DNA of 64,000 nucleotides, taken from positions 98,126-162,125 of the forward strand of contig VWZX01000194.1 in NCBI GenBank assembly GCA_013399015.1. The letters are read 5' to 3'. Each line of letters opens with the position of its first letter. The stretch's first letter is position 1. Under the pieces are notes generated by a model. That model did no database searches. It was not told where the DNA came from and was given only the letters and a program-made list of their open reading frames with translations. The DNA comes from Galbula dea (Eukaryota > Chordata > Aves > Piciformes > Galbulidae). This document shows, in pieces, positions 14,688 through 28,143 of the stretch. The position numbers and the translations under genes are program-made.

Positions 14688-14798
14688 AAGAAAAAAACCC
14701 CAACAAAACCAAACCAAACAAAAACCCCCATCCAAACAATATAACACAACAACAACAAAAGCCCCAAACTAACAAACAAAACAAAACCACCTCCACTT
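14688..14798. repeat. A/C low-complexity tract
   Basis: Purine-A and C only for most of its length, made of irregular CAAAC, AACC and CAACAA units with very few G or T. The frame across it (14542-14772) is composition-driven (runs of K, P, Q, N, T) and is not a gene. Confidence 0.85.
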
Positions 14799-17700
14799 TT
14801 TCATTCATCACCCAATTAGAGATTTTTAGGACTGGACCTCTGGTGCAGGAGGACCTATTTTTGTACTACAGGTACAGGAAAGTACCAAGAGCTGGCAAGT
14901 GTCTATTCTTTCCATAGTCTTGCAACTTCAGTAAATCCAAATATATTTAGACTGAGGACTTGATTCTCTCATCAGAAAGATATGTGAGTAAGAATTGTTG
15001 TCTATCTTGTAAAAACAGCACTACACTTGTACATGCATGTGTAGAACTGCTAAAGATTTTACAAGATACATGGGAATGTGTGCCTGCTTATCTCAGGAAA
15101 AAAGTGAGCTCAACATTAAAAAAAAAAAAATCCACCCTCTAGCTGAGACCTTGCCTGCCAAGTTTTAGCTGTGTGCTCTCTGTTCGAGGCACATACTGCC
15201 ACATCCTACACTGAGAGGTGAATACACTCTTTAGAATGAAGATTTAGGAGCAAATTCTACTTTCATTTACATCATTAAAATCCTAATGAGGTTGTAAATC
15301 AGGATAAGAATATGGTTGAGGTCGATAGGGTTGGATGGATTTAAATGGCTGTGGAATTTGTCCATTTTGAGTGGAAATATAAACCAAACTAGCCAAGGTA
15401 CAGCACTGAAACAAACATAAATGCTGAAATGCATTCTTATTAAGATCCAAACAGAGCAAGAACAGCCCTTAATTTTAGGTCTGACTGGCTTGCTTCTTCC
15501 CAAGAAGAGGTAGTAATGAAAATGTTTACAGTCCTAAATCACAATTATCAACACATTGGCCAAAAAATAATTTACTAAGAGTTTAAAATAAAATTTTTCT
15601 TGAAATATCCTTGATAGAGTAATTCTTAGAACTACATTTCTATGCTTCAAGGTTTACAGTTTTTGTTAAACTATTAACAAAATTCAATGTATTTCCCAAA
15701 ATATACCAACAAAATTACATTTTCTGCTGTTTCCTTCTGTCAGTAGACTTCAATTTTTCAAAGATTATAAAATGTGAAGTGATCTGGCAATACATGTGCA
15801 TTATATTCACTGAGAGCTTTGGGTATGCAGGGACGGTGAATTTGTTCCTGAATTTGAAACTGAAGTATGTTTAATTATGCCAAAATGCAACCTCAACTTG
15901 CTTTTTATTCTGTATTATTCCTTGAGGAAACAAACACCACCCCACCCCCACCTTGCAGTCAGTAGCATATTCTATATTGGTAGTTTTGTAGGTAATGCAC
16001 ATCTAGGATGATCTTGTACACTACAGCAGCTGCCATTTAATGAGCTGATGTCCTTTTTTTTTTATCAGTCTTTCTCTGTCTTGCTGGTTTGCTTTTATTT
16101 TGTGATTAGCAGATTTCCACTATATTTAAAGTCTTAATTAATGTTGGCTTATAGTGTTTCAGTACCAGACAGCATATTTAGAAGCTGAAAAAGATAGCCC
16201 ATCCTTTCTGCCCTGTCCAGACCCCTGGTTTAAATGGAAGTCTCCACCAAACACAGCCTATGGAAACAGCCTTGCAACTGAGCTGCAGCCAAGTTGTTTT
16301 TGTATTCTTTAAAAGACATGCAGTACTTGCCAGAAAATATAGGAAAATGAAACGAGTCACTAAAACAGTAGTTGTTTTTATTGGAAATTATTAAAACAAA
16401 TAATAATGCTACCATATATAAACTTTAATATTAACATTCTAGAGCAAAATGATTTCTGATAATGAGTAGAAGCATAATATCAAGGACCATTTGTCTTACA
16501 AATAGTATTAATATGAGCTGATGCAAGGGGTGAGATTCCTAATATAATTTTGCTGACACAAGACATGTAATGAGAATCTATGGAATATGGTGTATAAACC
16601 CATTGTCTTATGAGTGAAGCTCACATTTTCAAACTGCACAGCAGCAAATCTATGATTTAATTGTGAAGCACTTTCCTTACAAGCAGCTTTAATTCCATAT
16701 ACCACTGCTGTTAATTATGTTTATATTAGAAAGACACAAACATGATTATTATTTTTTTCTAAAATATGAAGGGAGAGGTTTTAAAAAGCAAGACAAAATT
16801 CTATAGATTTCAAACCTGTAAAAGAATTTGTAGGTAATCACATTTAAACAGACTCAAAAACTGAAATCATTAGAAATTTTTCCTCTGTTACATATGTCAT
16901 GATCCCAGTTGATAATTCTCTGTTTTCTTTGAAAACTGTGCACTATTTTCTTGCATCCTATGATCTACCTAACAATACTGCAACACAGCCCAACACTTGA
17001 AATACAGGCTTTAGAACTGGCTTATGCAAAGCGTTGCATCTAAGGGGATGAAAAGGTCTGAGGTCTACATTCTTGAAAGTGCTTAATATCGAGAATTCTT
17101 GAAAGTCAAGTAGTTAATCTGTAATACCCTCTCTGTAGTTGCTATTTAACCCAGGAGTTAGTAGTTCCAACCTAAATATACAACCACATGTGCATAGGCA
17201 TACTTCCTGATTCAATGGTTACATAATAACACATACATTAAAACCAGTAAAGCTTATAGTTAGATTTCTAGTGAAAACATTTACATTTGTCAGCCTAAAA
17301 AGTATTATCCATTAATTTTTTTTAAAACATTTACTCAAAATGTGCTGTTTCTACCAACAATCCAAACAGCAAACCTATAGCTAAAATATCCACAAAAAAA
17401 TAAACAAAAGGAGTAGGAACAGAGCCAAATAGGTTCAACTTTCAGTTTTGGTAGAAACTTGTGAAAGCATTTTTAAAAGCATGTTTCCAGGCTCTATCTT
17501 AGAGCATCTCTGTGGTTGGCATAAAATTTCAAAACTTCTGAATACTGTTCTCTACAGAATTACAAAACAGATAAAAATATAAATTTTCTCCCAAAGAACA
17601 GCAAAAGAACTTTTATAAAAAATTAAACATATAAGGCAGTGAAGTCAGGCACTGAACAGCCAGGAAGAGCTGGCATAACTCTTGCCCATGAAATTGTAGT

Positions 17701-20700
17701 TACTTACCCATATGCATGCTGATGCAATCTTGCAGGACATGTGGTAAGACTACTTTTTCTGAAAGACCACTTACTGATTTATCATATAGAATGGATTTAC
17801 AAGCTAATGAGTATTTGTTCAACCTCATTTTTCCCTCTATGACCACAGCCTTACATAAAGGATAGCACACTTTTTTGACTCTATTGTGGAAACAGAACTA
17901 TTAATGTTCTTCTAGATTTGCCTGTGATTTTTGTATGTTTATAACATCTGAAGGCACAAAAGTATTATTCAATTAATTTTCAGAACTACCATGGAAATAA
18001 CAAGGATGCAAACTGAGGCAAAGAGAAAACAAAAATGAACACATTTTGGTGCCCCATTAGAGAATGTCTATGTTCTTTCTTCTGACCATTTGTATTATTC
18101 CGTATGTTCATTTCCATTAAGATTTTAAACTCTACCTAATTGCTCCAATGTTACTTGGATCCAAACTATCCACTTGCAGCTCCAACCACTTTTTTGCTGC
18201 TTTCTACCCTAGAGATACCTACAGAAGAAAAAGATGCATGAATTTTGTCTATTAAGGTCATCTAAGATGGTCTGCTTCTGGGCATGCCTAGGAACACACA
18301 TGTCCTGTCAATACAGGCAACTTGGTTATCACAGCCTTGCCAAGACCTGGAGCCTAATTATCCCTTCGCTTCACCTTGCTGATATATTTGGTACGTTGGA
18401 AATTGGAATCAGTGGCTAAACCTGTGGTCAGAGTCTCAGGAAGGTATTCTTAATCACCAATTTGCCATTCTCTAAAAGTATGTGGAAGAAATGAAGGAGA
18501 CTGTAGTAATGCAGGTTGGGGTTTGACACACAGGAAACTACTCATGCATGGTGCCATTTGATGCTGAAAAGTAACAATATTCAAAGGCTTTGATGTCTGA
18601 GGGATGACACCTCTAATAGCAGATTGCCTCCTAGTGCCAGGCTAAGGTAATGACTGAGAAGGCAAAACACCAAATCGCCCGATACCAAAGCAGGTATTTT
18701 CTTATGAGTCTCGAATTTACCTAACGAGTAAATTTCTTATTATGAAATGTAATACTTGATTTTATGAGTAGATCATAATTTTCAAACAGAGACTAAAAAG
18801 GGTCTTAAATATACTTTAGGAAAAACCAAAAAGACCATTTTGTCCACTTTCAAAAAGGTTGTTTTTGGTTTCTATCATGAGTTAGAGAAACGCTTTGTTT
18901 CAAGACTTTTGTGCCTGGGACATTCTGCATACATTTTTCTACTTAAAACCTTAATTTATCTCAATCAACCATTTACTTTGTCTTTTGCTGCAATAAACCA
19001 TTTCTGTCTCTTTACATATATCATTTGTATATATGCAGAAAGACAACCCAGAAAATATTTTTTGTAGGTCATTTTCTTTTGGAACCACAAATTCTCCACC
19101 TTCTTTCCAGAAATTATATACATAGTCTATGGTTCTCTGTGCTTGCTTGGCAGAAGTAAAACAATTTTTTATCTCCCACCCTTCATCTCTTTCAGTAAGA
19201 ACAGTCAAGTGAATTTCACACCTCACACAATTGCAAAGGAATTACGGGCACATTGGGAACATTTGACTCAGTTTGCTTCCATGATAAGGTATTTTTGGTA
19301 AGAAGTAAAACTTACAGTATATAAAACGTATCTTTGCAAATGAAATGTAGCAGCATAAGGGAATGTTATATATATATTTCTACATTCCACTTTAAACTTA
19401 CATTTGAGAAAACAGAAGAGAATATGCAACGTGGTATCTAGCAGCCTTAGACACAGAAGACAGGGCTGTTTCATACATGGCTGGATGTGCTGTGCAGGGA
19501 TCAGATGTGAATATGCGCACAGATCAAAGAGGGCAACAATGCAAGTCATAATCTGTCCAACACACCTCGGTTTACATACAGATCTCCATGATGTGGTGGA
19601 GACTTATCTGCACCACTCCATTTGCCAGCTGTAAAGAGAAAAGCACCATAAGTTAAAAACAGCAAAGAATACTTCTGCAATGCCCCAGATTACACAGCCC
19701 CATGGTGGAAACCTCACAAGGCTTGTAATGGAGCCCGGTCTGCTGATGGAGTGCTGATCTCTTCTGTGCAGCAGAGATGGAAGGAGCCCCGAGGAAAAAA
19801 AAGGCAGGAACGTTATATATTGAAAAACTAACTGAACTAACTTGCAGAAATTACTCAGCTAGCTGCTTTCATTCTAGCTGCTCCATGTATCAAAATTCCT
19901 TTAAGTTCTCTTCGTAGTAGTGCAATGGTACTTCTAAGCAAAAATGTCTTAGGGTGAATGCCACAAATAAAGCAACACTTTTACCACTAGTGAAATTTCA
20001 CTCAGGTCAGATCCTTAACAGATTAAACCCCTTTGTCTCAGGAGCCCGATACAAGGCAGGAAACTATGAGAACCCTAAGCATCCAATGGGAATTAATGTT
20101 TATCTTTGGAAGGTCAAAACCTATCACAGTTTCAGTTTTCAACTTAACATGGGAAAAGAGATCCCAAGGTTCAGCTCTTTAAAAACCCCTGTAATAAAAG
20201 ATTCTAGAACAAAAAGTTTTACTTACTCCCACAGGATTCATTATTTTCTAAATAAATGCAGCATGGCATTTCAACATGTTTATATTGTGACTTCAGCAGT
20301 TTTTGTTTCATATTTTAAATATAATAGTATTCACTAATAGTTTATGGCAGAGGTTTTTTTACAAATGTATAATTGACAGCATTCAGACATACTGCATACT
20401 TCATTTGAATGAGAAAAACACAATTCACTTGTGTTACAGAAATTGTATTGTACCGTCATTATCAAAATTACATTATTTAACTACCGCACAATTTTAACAC
20501 CAAATTATCTTTTTACAGAAAAAAAAATCTGTGTTGTCAATTACACTGTGCTAAAATCCTGAACAGCACTTTCATATTACATTACAAAAATTTTTTGTGC
20601 ATTATTTTTTTCACTGATTCACCAGACATGATCTCTCATGGTTGAGATTTATGAAGCTGGTCTGAATTAGAAAGAATATACAGGAGCTATTGATATTGGG

Positions 20701-21842
20701 ATGTGTTATGCTAAATATACATGTTAATCATCTGTGTTCTATTGTGGGTATCTTCTATGGATTTTTGGCTAATTTTCCAGGTCCAGAATATTAACAGGGT
20801 TTTTAGTATGCATGGGTCAGGTTATTACAATAGAGATAGGATGGCTAAATGGGTGAATCCAAAGAAATGCAGTAAAAAGCTGTTGTCTGCAGAGTTGTAA
20901 ATAGTTACCAGCAGACATGTTGCTGCTTACTCTGCTAAGGCTCAATTCAGCAAAAAACACTGGACCTAGAGAAGGGGATTATTTTATTTGCTTGAATTCA
21001 TGGGCGGCTCTTATTGCTCTAGGTCAGTTATTAATGAGGAAAAGAAGGTTAATGGATATAGGAGATGCAGACAGTCCAACATTTATCTTTCTGTGAAACT
21101 CATGTAACATCACGTAAAAATAGTACTCATGCTGATTACAGAATCAGATGGCTTTCAAACATGACTGAGTTTAACCAGACTTTTTAAAATATATGACACA
21201 AAAGAATGTAGCTGCAATAAATGGTAGATAGGCACACAATGTATTGATGTGACTGTTTAATTTTCCTAGTTATAATTAAACATCAAAGATGGCTCAACAT
21301 CCAAGCTGACAGTGTTTCTGAAGAAGCTACATTGTTCTTCTCATACCGGATATCCAGGCTCGAGGGGTGAGTTTCATCCCCATTCTCTTGTTATTCTGTA
21401 AACAAGATAAGGCAGTGCTTAACTCTGGCGACAAGCATTCCTCTTTAATCTGTTGGGGTTTTTGCCTAATTTGCTTTACTGAAAAAGCTGCACGATCATA
21501 TGCCGTCAAAAAACGATCAGGTTAAATACCAGGAGATGGAGTGGAAAAGACTTAGAAGAGGCGCTACAGGACTGCTCTTTGAAACAGGTAACTAAGAGTA
21601 TCTCCCCATTGCTGCAGTGCAATGAAGACATACAGAGCAACACAGTTGGTGCTGTGGACCTAATGTCCATGCTGTATTTTTGGGGAATTTCACTTATGAC
21701 TAACTCAAGTCTGGTCCCAAGGGCAGAATGCTATACTGAAATGAACTGGGTGGGCTCTTAGAGTGCATCTTTTGACCGAGCTTTATCTGAAAGGAAACAA
21801 ATTTGTGTGCTTCATGATGCAAACAAATGACTTCAAATTTTC
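14799..21842. other. AT-rich non-coding sequence
   Basis: No recognisable genes, LTRs or CR1. It includes a 13-A homopolymer at about 15118-15130 and a short TA run at about 19369-19378. The 127-codon frame at 19954-20337 has no recognisable motif, and its composition follows the AT-rich background. Confidence 0.45.
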
Positions 21843-21953
21843 TTCAGAGGATGATTTAGGGATAAGAGTAGTGTAGGGCTATCAGTTGGACTAGATGATC
21901 TTGAGGGTCCTTTCCAACGGTAATGATTCTGTGATTCTGTGGTTCTGTGACTG
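21843..21953 (+). mobile_element. CR1 LINE 3' tail fragment, + strand
   Basis: About 110 bp corresponding only to the CR1 3'UTR and terminus. It matches, in opposite orientation, the 3'UTR of the 35065-36700 copy nearly base for base (same GATGATTTAGGGATA start, same GGACTAGATGATCTTGAGG block). It ends in ATTCTGTG-type repeats at 21924-21951. This is typical of extreme 5' truncation during target-primed reverse transcription. It holds no coding sequence. Confidence 0.92.
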
Positions 21954-22584
21954 TTAAGTTAGGATAATTGAGAGATCTACTTGAAAAGCAAACTGGTCAG
22001 AACTAACAGCGGTAATGCAGATGGGCTCTTCAGGTCATTCTTCAGCATCATTTCTGCATCTTAGTTATCTGTGTTTTCTCATGTCTGAAAAGGAGAGATA
22101 GGCTGGAATAAAGAATAAAACTTCTTCAGTAAGTGCCTGTTGAATATTCTGAATTTCAGAGCAGCGTTCTTGAACAACTCCATAGCTGCACAAACATCAG
22201 AGTGTTTTGTTTTATCTTATTAAAGAAATAGGTCTGAACAGTCACCTGAGAGATGGGCCTCCATTTGCTGCAACATTAGATTGGGTAGGGCAAGTAAGGA
22301 CAACGGCAATGAACACAAGAGCATGCAATAATGTTTTACATTTTTAATCTTAATGTATGTGATGTCTGGGCTGTTACTGAAAAATGAATATAACTGATAG
22401 CAAAGGGAATAACATGTAAATCTACAATCATTAAGTACTAAGATACGATTAAAAAAAGCAAAGAAATCTACCATGTAGACAAAAAGTGGTTTATTGTAGC
22501 TGCTTGGGTATGGCTGATACCCCTAACTGGAAAAGTCATGTCTTCACTAGGGAGATCATGTATCTACACTGGAGGAATTCATTC
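21954..22584. other. Non-coding sequence between CR1 copies
   Basis: Nothing recognised; short chance frames only. Confidence 0.5.
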
Positions 22585-23830
22585 CATGTTAACATGGAAG
22601 TTCCTATATTCCAGTTTGTGCCTGTTACCTCTTGTCCTGTCCCTGGGCACCACTGTATAAAGACTAGCCCCATCCTCCTGACACCCACCCATTAGGTATT
22701 TATATGTATTCTCTTCTCTAAGCTGAACAGCCCCAGCTCTCTCAGCCTTTCCCCACAAGAGAGATGTTCAAGTCTCCTAATCATTTTTGTAGCCCTTTTC
22801 TGTACCATCTCCAGAAGTTCCTTGTCGTTCTTGACAGGGGAGCCCAGAACTGGACCCAACACTCTAGATGTGGCCTCACCAGGGCAGAGTAGAGGGGAAG
22901 AACCTCCCTCGACCTGCTGGCCACACTCTTCTTGATGCATCCCAGGACGCCATTCACTTTCTTGGCCATATGGGCACACTGCTGGCTCATGGTCATCCTG
23001 CTGTCCACCAGGACTCCCAGGTCTTTTTCGCAGAGCTACTTTCCAACAGGTCAGTCCTTAACTTGTCCTGGACCATGAGGTTATTCCTCCCCAGGTGCAT
23101 TACCCTACACCTGCTCTTGTCCAATTTCATAAGGTTTTTCTCTGCCCAGCTCTCCAGCCTGTCATGCTGGATGGCAGCACAACCTTCTGGTGTGTCAGCC
23201 ACTTCTTCCAGTTTTTTATCATCAGCAAACTTGCTGAGGGCACGTTCTATTCCTTCATCCAGGTCATGGATAGAATGTATTGAACAGGGCTGGACCTAGT
23301 ACTGACCCCTGGTGAGCACCTCTCATTACAGACCTCCTACTGGACTCTACACCATCCTTCACAATCCTCTGAGCTCTGTCCTTCAGCCAGTTTTCAACCC
23401 ACTCCACTGTTCATTCACCTAACCCACACTTCCTAAGCTTGCTCATGAGGATGCTGTAGGAGACAGTGTCAGAAGTCTTGCTGAAGTCAAGGTAGACAAC
23501 ATTAACCACCTTCCCTTTGTTTATCCATCCAGTTATTGCTTCACAGAAAGCTATTGGATTAGTCAGACGTGACTTCCCCTTAGTAAATCCGTGTTGACTA
23601 CTTCTGATAACCCCCTTTTCCTCCACATGCTTTGAGATGATGCCCAGAACGAGCTCTTCCATCACCTTTCCAGGGATGGAGGTGAGGCTGAGTGGCATGT
23701 AGTTTCCTAGGTCTTCTTTCTTGCCCTTTTTGAAGACCAGAGTGACACTGGCTATCCTTCAGTCCTCAGGCACTTCACCAGTTCTCCAGGACCTTTCAAA
23801 GATGATAAAGAGTGGCCCCATGATTTTATT
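22585..23830 (-). mobile_element. CR1 LINE, RT region, - strand, 3' end missing
   Basis: CR1 ORF2 piece read right to left. The best coding stretch is 23698-23411 on the - strand, reading LTSIPGKVMEELV, then SQHGFTKGKSRLTN and motif A YLDFSKTSDTV (the usual K-A-F-D is changed to K-T-S-D, so the second conserved acidic position survives but the Phe does not). Further left come the IQHDRLESWAEKN and SRCRVMHLGRNN blocks (23202-22993), then HMAKKVNGVLGCIKKSV and RPHLECWVQFWAP (23008-22781). Several frameshifts separate these blocks, so it is inactive. The last roughly 200 bp of the family, including the terminal octamer repeats that nearly every other copy here keeps, are missing on the left side. 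Confidence 0.93.
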
Positions 23831-24428
23831 TACTGTAAATACTACCATTACTGTTACTGTACTACTATAAAATCTCCATCATTCAGTCTCCATTGCTGTG
23901 CCAGCACCAACAAAGACAGGGCTCTTGATCCAAGAACTTTAAAAATGAGCAAAGTACACCCACCCATGACACCTGACCCAGAGATTTTGGGCTTGGCATT
24001 GCTCTATAATGATGTGCTATAGCTGTTTAGTCCATTAGCTGCAGGTACCTTAACCAGGTTGCCTTGGTAGTGTTCCCTCTCTTGGTGCTCCTTTGATCAC
24101 TGACAGATGGAGAGGAATGGACTTTGCATACTCTTCTCTGACATGTCATAGACCAACAGGAGAAAATAATGAGATTCCACTACCAGTGTGTAACTTTTTA
24201 AGCTAACAGAATGTGTGAAAAAAATTATTTGCATGAAGACCATTGGAGACATGTGATGTCTTAATTCTAAATAAAATCCAAGCTTTTAAAACAATTTTAA
24301 AGGAAATTACCATTTTTTGTAGCTATAAGAAGCATTTAACTTCTGGTAATTTAGGACATGTTCCAACCCAACTACTCAGAAATGACAAATTATACATAAA
24401 AATGATTGTTGAGAAATAAGTATCACGT
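23831..24428. other. Spacer between two CR1 copies
   Basis: AT-rich, no features recognised. Confidence 0.5.
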
Positions 24429-24912
24429 TCACAGAATCACAGAATATTAGGAGTTGGAAGGGACCTCAAAAGATCATTTAGTCCAACCCCCCTGCCACAG
24501 CACGATTCCCTAGACCAGGTCACACAGAAGCGCATCCAGACGGGTTTTGAATCCCTCCATAGAAGGAGAACCCCCAGCCTCTCTGGGCAGTCTGTTCCAG
24601 GGCTCCAACACCTCAACTGGGAAAACATTTTTACGTGTATTCACACAGAATCTCCCCTCATTCACCCCTGGCAAAACTCAATACGTTCCAGTTGATCTCT
24701 CACGTAAAGAGCAACTCCCCCACCAAGCCCTGCAGATCTGTCTTTCCTGAAAAGGACATAGCCATCCATGACCACATTCTAGTCATGAGAGCTGTCCCAC
24801 CATGTCTCTGGAATTGCCACCAGATCATAACCCCTTGACCCCACATGGATTTCTAACTCCTCCTGTTTATTCCCCATGCTGCGTGCAGCATGTATACAGG
24901 CATTTCAGGGAG
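24429..24912 (-). mobile_element. CR1 LINE with large internal deletion: endonuclease start fused to 3' end, - strand
   Basis: The left half (24429 to about 24655) is the CR1 3' terminus on the - strand, starting with CACAGAATCACAG-type tail repeats and running through the final ORF2 codons. The right half (about 24660-24912) is not the adjoining part of CR1 but the beginning of ORF2. On the - strand it reads LKCLYT, then after a one-base shift ARSMGNKQEELE, GYDLVAIPETWWDSS and GYVLFRKDRSAGLGGGVALYV. This is the N-terminal APE-type endonuclease domain, including the conserved Glu of the ETWW motif. About 2 kb of ORF2 (the rest of the endonuclease and the whole RT) is lost between them. An in-frame stop follows the HD after ETWWDSS, so it is dead. 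This is the only endonuclease segment I found in the window. Confidence 0.85.
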
Positions 24913-27445
24913 CGTTCAGATGTTATTTATCTTGTCCATGGTAAACTAGAAAACTACTCTAAACCACAAACATTGAGTTCCTAATCAAAGAAGCTACTTA
25001 CAAAAATTTTACTACAGATTTTTATGTAGATGAGGATGTACATCTGATGGAAAGATGATAAAATGTTTTTATAAGATCAAGTGTTATTTAAAAATTCATA
25101 CTGTTGTATGTCTTGAAATGGGACTGGCAAGTCTTTTCATTTTCCTCTCCTCTTTAGTATTGCCATAGGCTCAATACTGCAGTCTTTACAATCAAAAATA
25201 CCATGCATGGTTTGCCTATATGATGACATCATGGGGGGCACTAGAGCAGTCTCTGAATAGTAAAGATGACAGTGAGATCCTGCTTCCTTAATCGAAGTCA
25301 GTGGGAGTTTTGCCTGAGCAAGGCTAGGATTGGGTCCCTGAAAAAAAAAAGAAAAGAAGATGAGACATAACTGAGAATAATGGGGTGATATAAAGATGTG
25401 GAAAATGTAGGCTGAATATCATTAAAATCTTCCTGACAGTGAGCTCTATTATACCAGGGAATAATCTCATTGACTTCAATAGGAGAACAGCTAGAGTAAG
25501 ATCTGAGTAAAGCCTGGAGTAGCCTTGGTCTGTATCCAAAGACCACTGACATCAGTGGGGATCTTTCCACAGACCTCCATGAGGTTTGGATCAGGCCCAG
25601 GATGAACAGTGCAGGTATATTTGCCTGAACACCCATAACTCCCAGCACTTTTTCTCTAATTGTTGTGAATAATTGTTAGATGCATCTAAATACAGGCAAC
25701 ACATGTTGTTACCAGTTCATTTACATATAGCTAAAATTGATCAGTTTAAGAGGCATCTTCCATACAGTACAAAAGTGAAGAAGCTGTTAGAATTACCTGA
25801 CTGCTGTTGTGCAATCAGGTAGTTTAAACAACAGAGGCTGCCAAGAAGAACACAGGTATGTAATCAGGCTATACTGTGCTGCCACTCGAGCTCATGCATT
25901 CATATCTCAGAGGGGTATGGGTGATTTTTGTTCTTCTGTATATGGATGTAATGGGCAAAACAGCAAGGAAGGTACAAGCAAGGAAACACCAAGCACAGTA
26001 TCAGGTACTTGCAGAGCAATGTGAAAGTAAAACAAAGAAACAATCTCTTTTTTCCATTCATCTTGTGTATACCCTTGCTAAGTAAACTGGATCATGTTGG
26101 AGTTGCCAGCTCCTGCACCTGTTTCTTTCCTCACAGACAAAACTTGCCGAATTATAAACTTTCGCTACTACCTGATTCAAGAAAGGCAACAGACTAAATA
26201 TTTGTGACTTACACCTTTGCACATGTAATTTAAGTCATATGTTGTTTTGTAGACACAAGTGACAAATGCATTTTAATGCTGGCAAACACTGAATCTCAGT
26301 AAAGTGTCACAAACACCAAATATTAAAAATTAAATTTCTTAACAGCAAACATGCTTTTGTCCCTTCATGATTTCCCTGCACCTGGTTATTTTTTCCAGCA
26401 CCTCATATGGCTCTCCAGCCTATCCATATGTTTCTGTCCGCAGCAACAGACTGGCAGTGACTTATGTGAAGGTTTCTGTTTCTCAGTAAATTTTCTATTA
26501 GCTCATGGGTTGAGTTGTTGCTGGGAGAGGGGAAGGGAAGCAAAGAGAAAGGAGAAACACTCATCAATTTTTTATTTATTAATACACATACCACAGTCAA
26601 TGAGAAGGAGCTGTAGAGATCTGTGGCACTCACATGAGACTAGTACAACAGGATGAAACAAAACTGCTGCATTTGTTCAGATAAATTCATTGAAACCACT
26701 ATGTATGGGCAAAAATAAGTATACAAATCCTAAAATTTAAACTTGCAGCACTCTTTGGACCTTGCCAGACTTGGAGAGAGTTTGCAGTAGCTCCAGTATG
26801 TTGATCCAGTTATTAAAGTACTCTATGATAATATTAATTTAAACCAAAGCAAAATGACTGAAAAAAAATATGTAGGCTGATGAAGACAAATTGAATTGGC
26901 TGGACCCATCTCTCCCATTATAATTTAAAGTTGTTCAGTCAGACAAGTCACAGGAAATCCCTGAAACATCTGCTGCTCAATGCCACTGCCTCAGTGCAGA
27001 TTCAGTTCCAGACACATAATTTTGTGTATTCGTCCTAGGAAACTTCAGTGATGAACATTTCATCCTGGGCTACCCCAGTGTTTCTCTGACCTTAATGTTA
27101 GAAAAGTTTTCTTAATACCTAACTTATATCTAGCTAGCTGGAATTTAATCCACCAACAAACATGGAAAAGAATGCATTACCTTTATTTCATAGGTGCATT
27201 TTAGGCATTTGAAGTCATGTACCATGCTTCTCTCCGTCTTCCCCTGTGTAGATTACACAACACTGTTTCCTTCATGCTTCCCTTACAGACAAAGATTTCT
27301 AGGCTTTATTCTCCATGCTCATCTTGTTACTCTCTCTAGATTGTTACCAAATTGTGCAGCCTACGTAAGGGTGTACCAGATGAGGCTTTATCAGTGCCAG
27401 GTAAAGCAGAGGGATTACTTTCATGTTCTGAGGATGACAGCTCCA
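24913..27445. other. Non-coding sequence with possible ancient repeat relics
   Basis: No gene recognised. Two stretches resemble an old amniote dispersed repeat and are listed separately. The rest is unique-looking. Confidence 0.45.
25265..25610. repeat. Possible ancient amniote dispersed repeat relics
   Basis: Contains phrases of the kind GTCAGTGGGAGTTTTGCC followed by GGATTGGGTCCC (25290-25338), and CATTGACTTCAATAGG followed further on by TTTGGATCAGGCCC (25469-25600). Such 'TTGACTTCAATGG ... CAGG(A)TCAGGCCC' phrasing is familiar to me from old repeats scattered in bird and turtle genomes. I cannot name the family with certainty, and boundaries are approximate. Confidence 0.35.
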
Positions 27446-27972
27446 AATCACAGAATCACAGAATGTTAGGGGTTGGAAGGAACCTTGATAGACCATCTAG
27501 TCCAAGCCCCCTGCCAGAGCAGGACTTCCTAGACCAGGTCACACAGAAGTGTGTCCAGATGGGTTTTGAATATCTCCATAGAAGGAGACTCCACAACCTC
27601 TCTGGGCAGTCTGTGCCAGTGCTCTGGCACCTGAACTGGGAAAAAAGTTTTCCTCATATTTACACAAAACTTCCTATGCTTCAACTTGCAGCCTTTGCCC
27701 ATTGTCCTGTCACTGGGCTCCACTGAGAACAGTCTGACCTCATCCTTCTGACACACACCTTTCACATATTTATAAACATTAATGAGGTCACCCTTTAGTC
27801 TCCTTTTCTCCAAGCTAAGGAGACCCATCTCTCTCAGCCTTTCCTTAGAAGGAAGATGTTTCACCCACTTGAAATCATCTTTGTGGCTCTGCACTGGACA
27901 CTTTCCAGCAGTTCCCTATCCTTCTTCAACTGAGTGGCCCACAGCTGGGCACAATACTCAGGACTGGTGTGG

Positions 27973-28143
27973 CCACACCTCGAGTACTGTGTGCAGTTTT
28001 GGGCACCACAGTACTGGAAGGACGTTGAGCTACTAGAAAGGGTGCAGAGAAGGGCAACTAAGCTAATCAGGGGTCTGGAGAGCAGGCCTTATGAGGAGAG
28101 GCTTAGGGAGCTGGGGTTGTTTAGCCTGGAGAAGAGCAGGCTG
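27973..28143 (+). mobile_element. Inverted CR1 segment of a younger subfamily inside a - strand CR1
   Basis: Reads on the + strand as RPHLEYCVQFWAPQ... LESRPYEERLRELGLFSLEK, near-identical in bases to the matching part of the 35065-36700 copy (about five differences by eye over roughly 165 bp) and clearly different from the surrounding CR1. Its left edge is a 14-bp perfect palindrome (27966-27979) and its right edge is an N. Removing it lets the surrounding - strand element read continuously. It could be an assembly artefact, or a fold-back or gene-conversion event. Confidence 0.8.

Noticed and set aside
19954..20337. 127-codon + strand frame
   Set aside because: AT-driven composition with no domain and no splice or promoter context. 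It is likely chance.
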